Origin: Typhlomys cinereus
Taxonomy: Eukaryota; Chordata; Mammalia; Rodentia; Platacanthomyidae
Length of the DNA stretch: 64,000 nucleotides
Reading direction: 5' to 3'
NCBI GenBank assembly: GCA_023101885.1
Contig: JALPQD010000245.1
Coordinates: 2,719,286 to 2,783,285 of the forward strand
The position numbers and the translations under genes were made by a program. The number at the start of each line of letters is the position of its first letter. The first letter of the stretch is position 1. The notes under the pieces were generated by a model. The model was not told where the DNA came from and ran no database searches. It saw only the letters and a list, made by a program, of their open reading frames with translations. Of this stretch, positions 63,139 through 64,000 are shown in pieces.

Positions 63139-64000
63139 TTCATTTTCAAATAGCAGAGCTTAGTGATGGGATGGATTGGATCCCAGGTTAGCTTGATCAG
63201 TACAAGGGATGCTGGTTGGATGACAGACAGACAGACAGACAGATAGACAGACAGACAGAGAAATGCATGGTTCTCTCCATAGGCCCTGCATTCCAGTGGT
63301 TAGTAAGGAATGCTTACCCTCACAATGCAGCCCTGTCTCCACGACACTTTGGTAGTTTGTGAGAACATTGGATGCACCAGCATCTGTGACAGTCTGTTGC
63401 TACCCAAGTGTTCTTCACCCAGATCCAGAAGCGTAGCGAGACCTCTTCGAAGGTTGTGCACTGGAGCTGGAGGAGGGGCCTCATCATTTCCTGGGGTCGT
63501 TCGCCCCATCCCCAAAGCCTTCTTCTGTGGCTCATTGAGCCAGTGTGGCACTGGGCTGAGAGAAGGCTTCCTGGCCTTAGACACAGGTCTAAGGGTCAGA
63601 TGTGAATGAAGAAGCCTGGTAGGGCTGGATTTCAGTCACTTCTTAGAACACCCAGGTCAGAGATTCTTGCTCACATATTTGTGAAACGACATGTTCAGGA
63701 CACCGAGATCTGAACTTAAGAACTGGCTGAGCCTCAGGCTTACTTCCCTTCTGCCAGGCTTCTGTCCCTGGGTTTCCTCTTTTACCATAAGAAGTAAGAA
63801 TACCTCTGCTATGTAATTACTAGGAGTTATTACAAAGCTCAGCTATGGCTTTGAAAGTCCCTTACAATCCTCACTCGTATGACTAAGTAATTTATAATGA
63901 ATGTGATCTCTCTACCTGCAGGTATCCACCATTGAGCTATATTCTCAGTCCTACAGTAGAGCTATTTCAAATGAATTTGCCTCTAAGCAATCCATTCGTG
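62449..64000 (+). other. DOK5: DOK5 intron 4 (5' part)
   Basis: The sequence after exon 4 holds unassigned DNA, an (AT)n run at 63112-63138, an (ACAG)n-type run at 63220-63260 and a short ID-like remnant near 63920-63955. No PTB-domain exon was recognised. Confidence 0.8.
63112..63260 (+). repeat. (AT)n and (ACAG)n
   Basis: (AT)n at 63112-63138 and ACAG/ATAG units at 63220-63260. Confidence 0.94.

Overview
The window is vertebrate, specifically mammalian, genomic DNA and almost certainly from a rodent. The evidence is B1-, B4- and ID-like SINEs, L1 3' ends with purine-rich tails, MaLR/ERVL-type LTRs and very many (TG)n, (GA)n and (GGAA)n microsatellites. The commonest SINE is a tRNA-headed element with a CA-rich tail that does not look like the standard mouse/rat B2. 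This suggests a rodent outside Mus/Rattus, perhaps a jerboa-like or other non-murid lineage; the species guess is weak. There are no bacterial-style genes.

Only one gene is supported: DOK5 (docking protein 5), on the + strand and represented by three internal coding exons. Exon 2 (32975-33083) and exons 3 (62114-62228) and 4 (62329-62448) have canonical AG/GT borders and together encode most of the N-terminal PH domain. Everything else is intron: the tail of intron 1 (1-32974), a 29-kb intron 2, a 100-bp G-rich intron 3, and the start of intron 4. Exon 2 is 109 nt where the protein alignment needs 108, so as given the reading frame breaks within the PH domain. This is either an assembly error or a real disabling change.

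Region by region: 1-13.5 kb is dense in TG-rich satellites, a 15-bp minisatellite, several LTR copies, a structurally complete MaLR-like provirus (two LTRs, tRNA-Leu-type primer site, polypurine tract) interrupted by an L1 tail, a Tigger DNA-transposon fossil and a 360-bp polypurine tract. 13.5-32 kb mixes quieter DNA with LTRs, L1 3' ends, SINEs and an 18-bp minisatellite. 33-39 kb holds exon 2, a nearly perfect 212-bp inverted duplication 3.7 kb apart, a SINE-derived minisatellite and a solo LTR with a 5-bp target duplication. 39-54 kb is mostly low-repeat intron with a candidate conserved non-coding element near 46.7-47.4 kb. 54.3-57.3 kb is an old antisense L1 cut by a younger L1 with a perfect 12-bp target duplication. 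59-64 kb ends with an L1 fragment, a SINE and exons 3 and 4.

No wholly new multi-gene system is visible. The most interesting items are the exon 2 frameshift, the 99%-identical inverted repeat pair, the intact-structure LTR element and its solo relatives, and the candidate intronic regulatory element.
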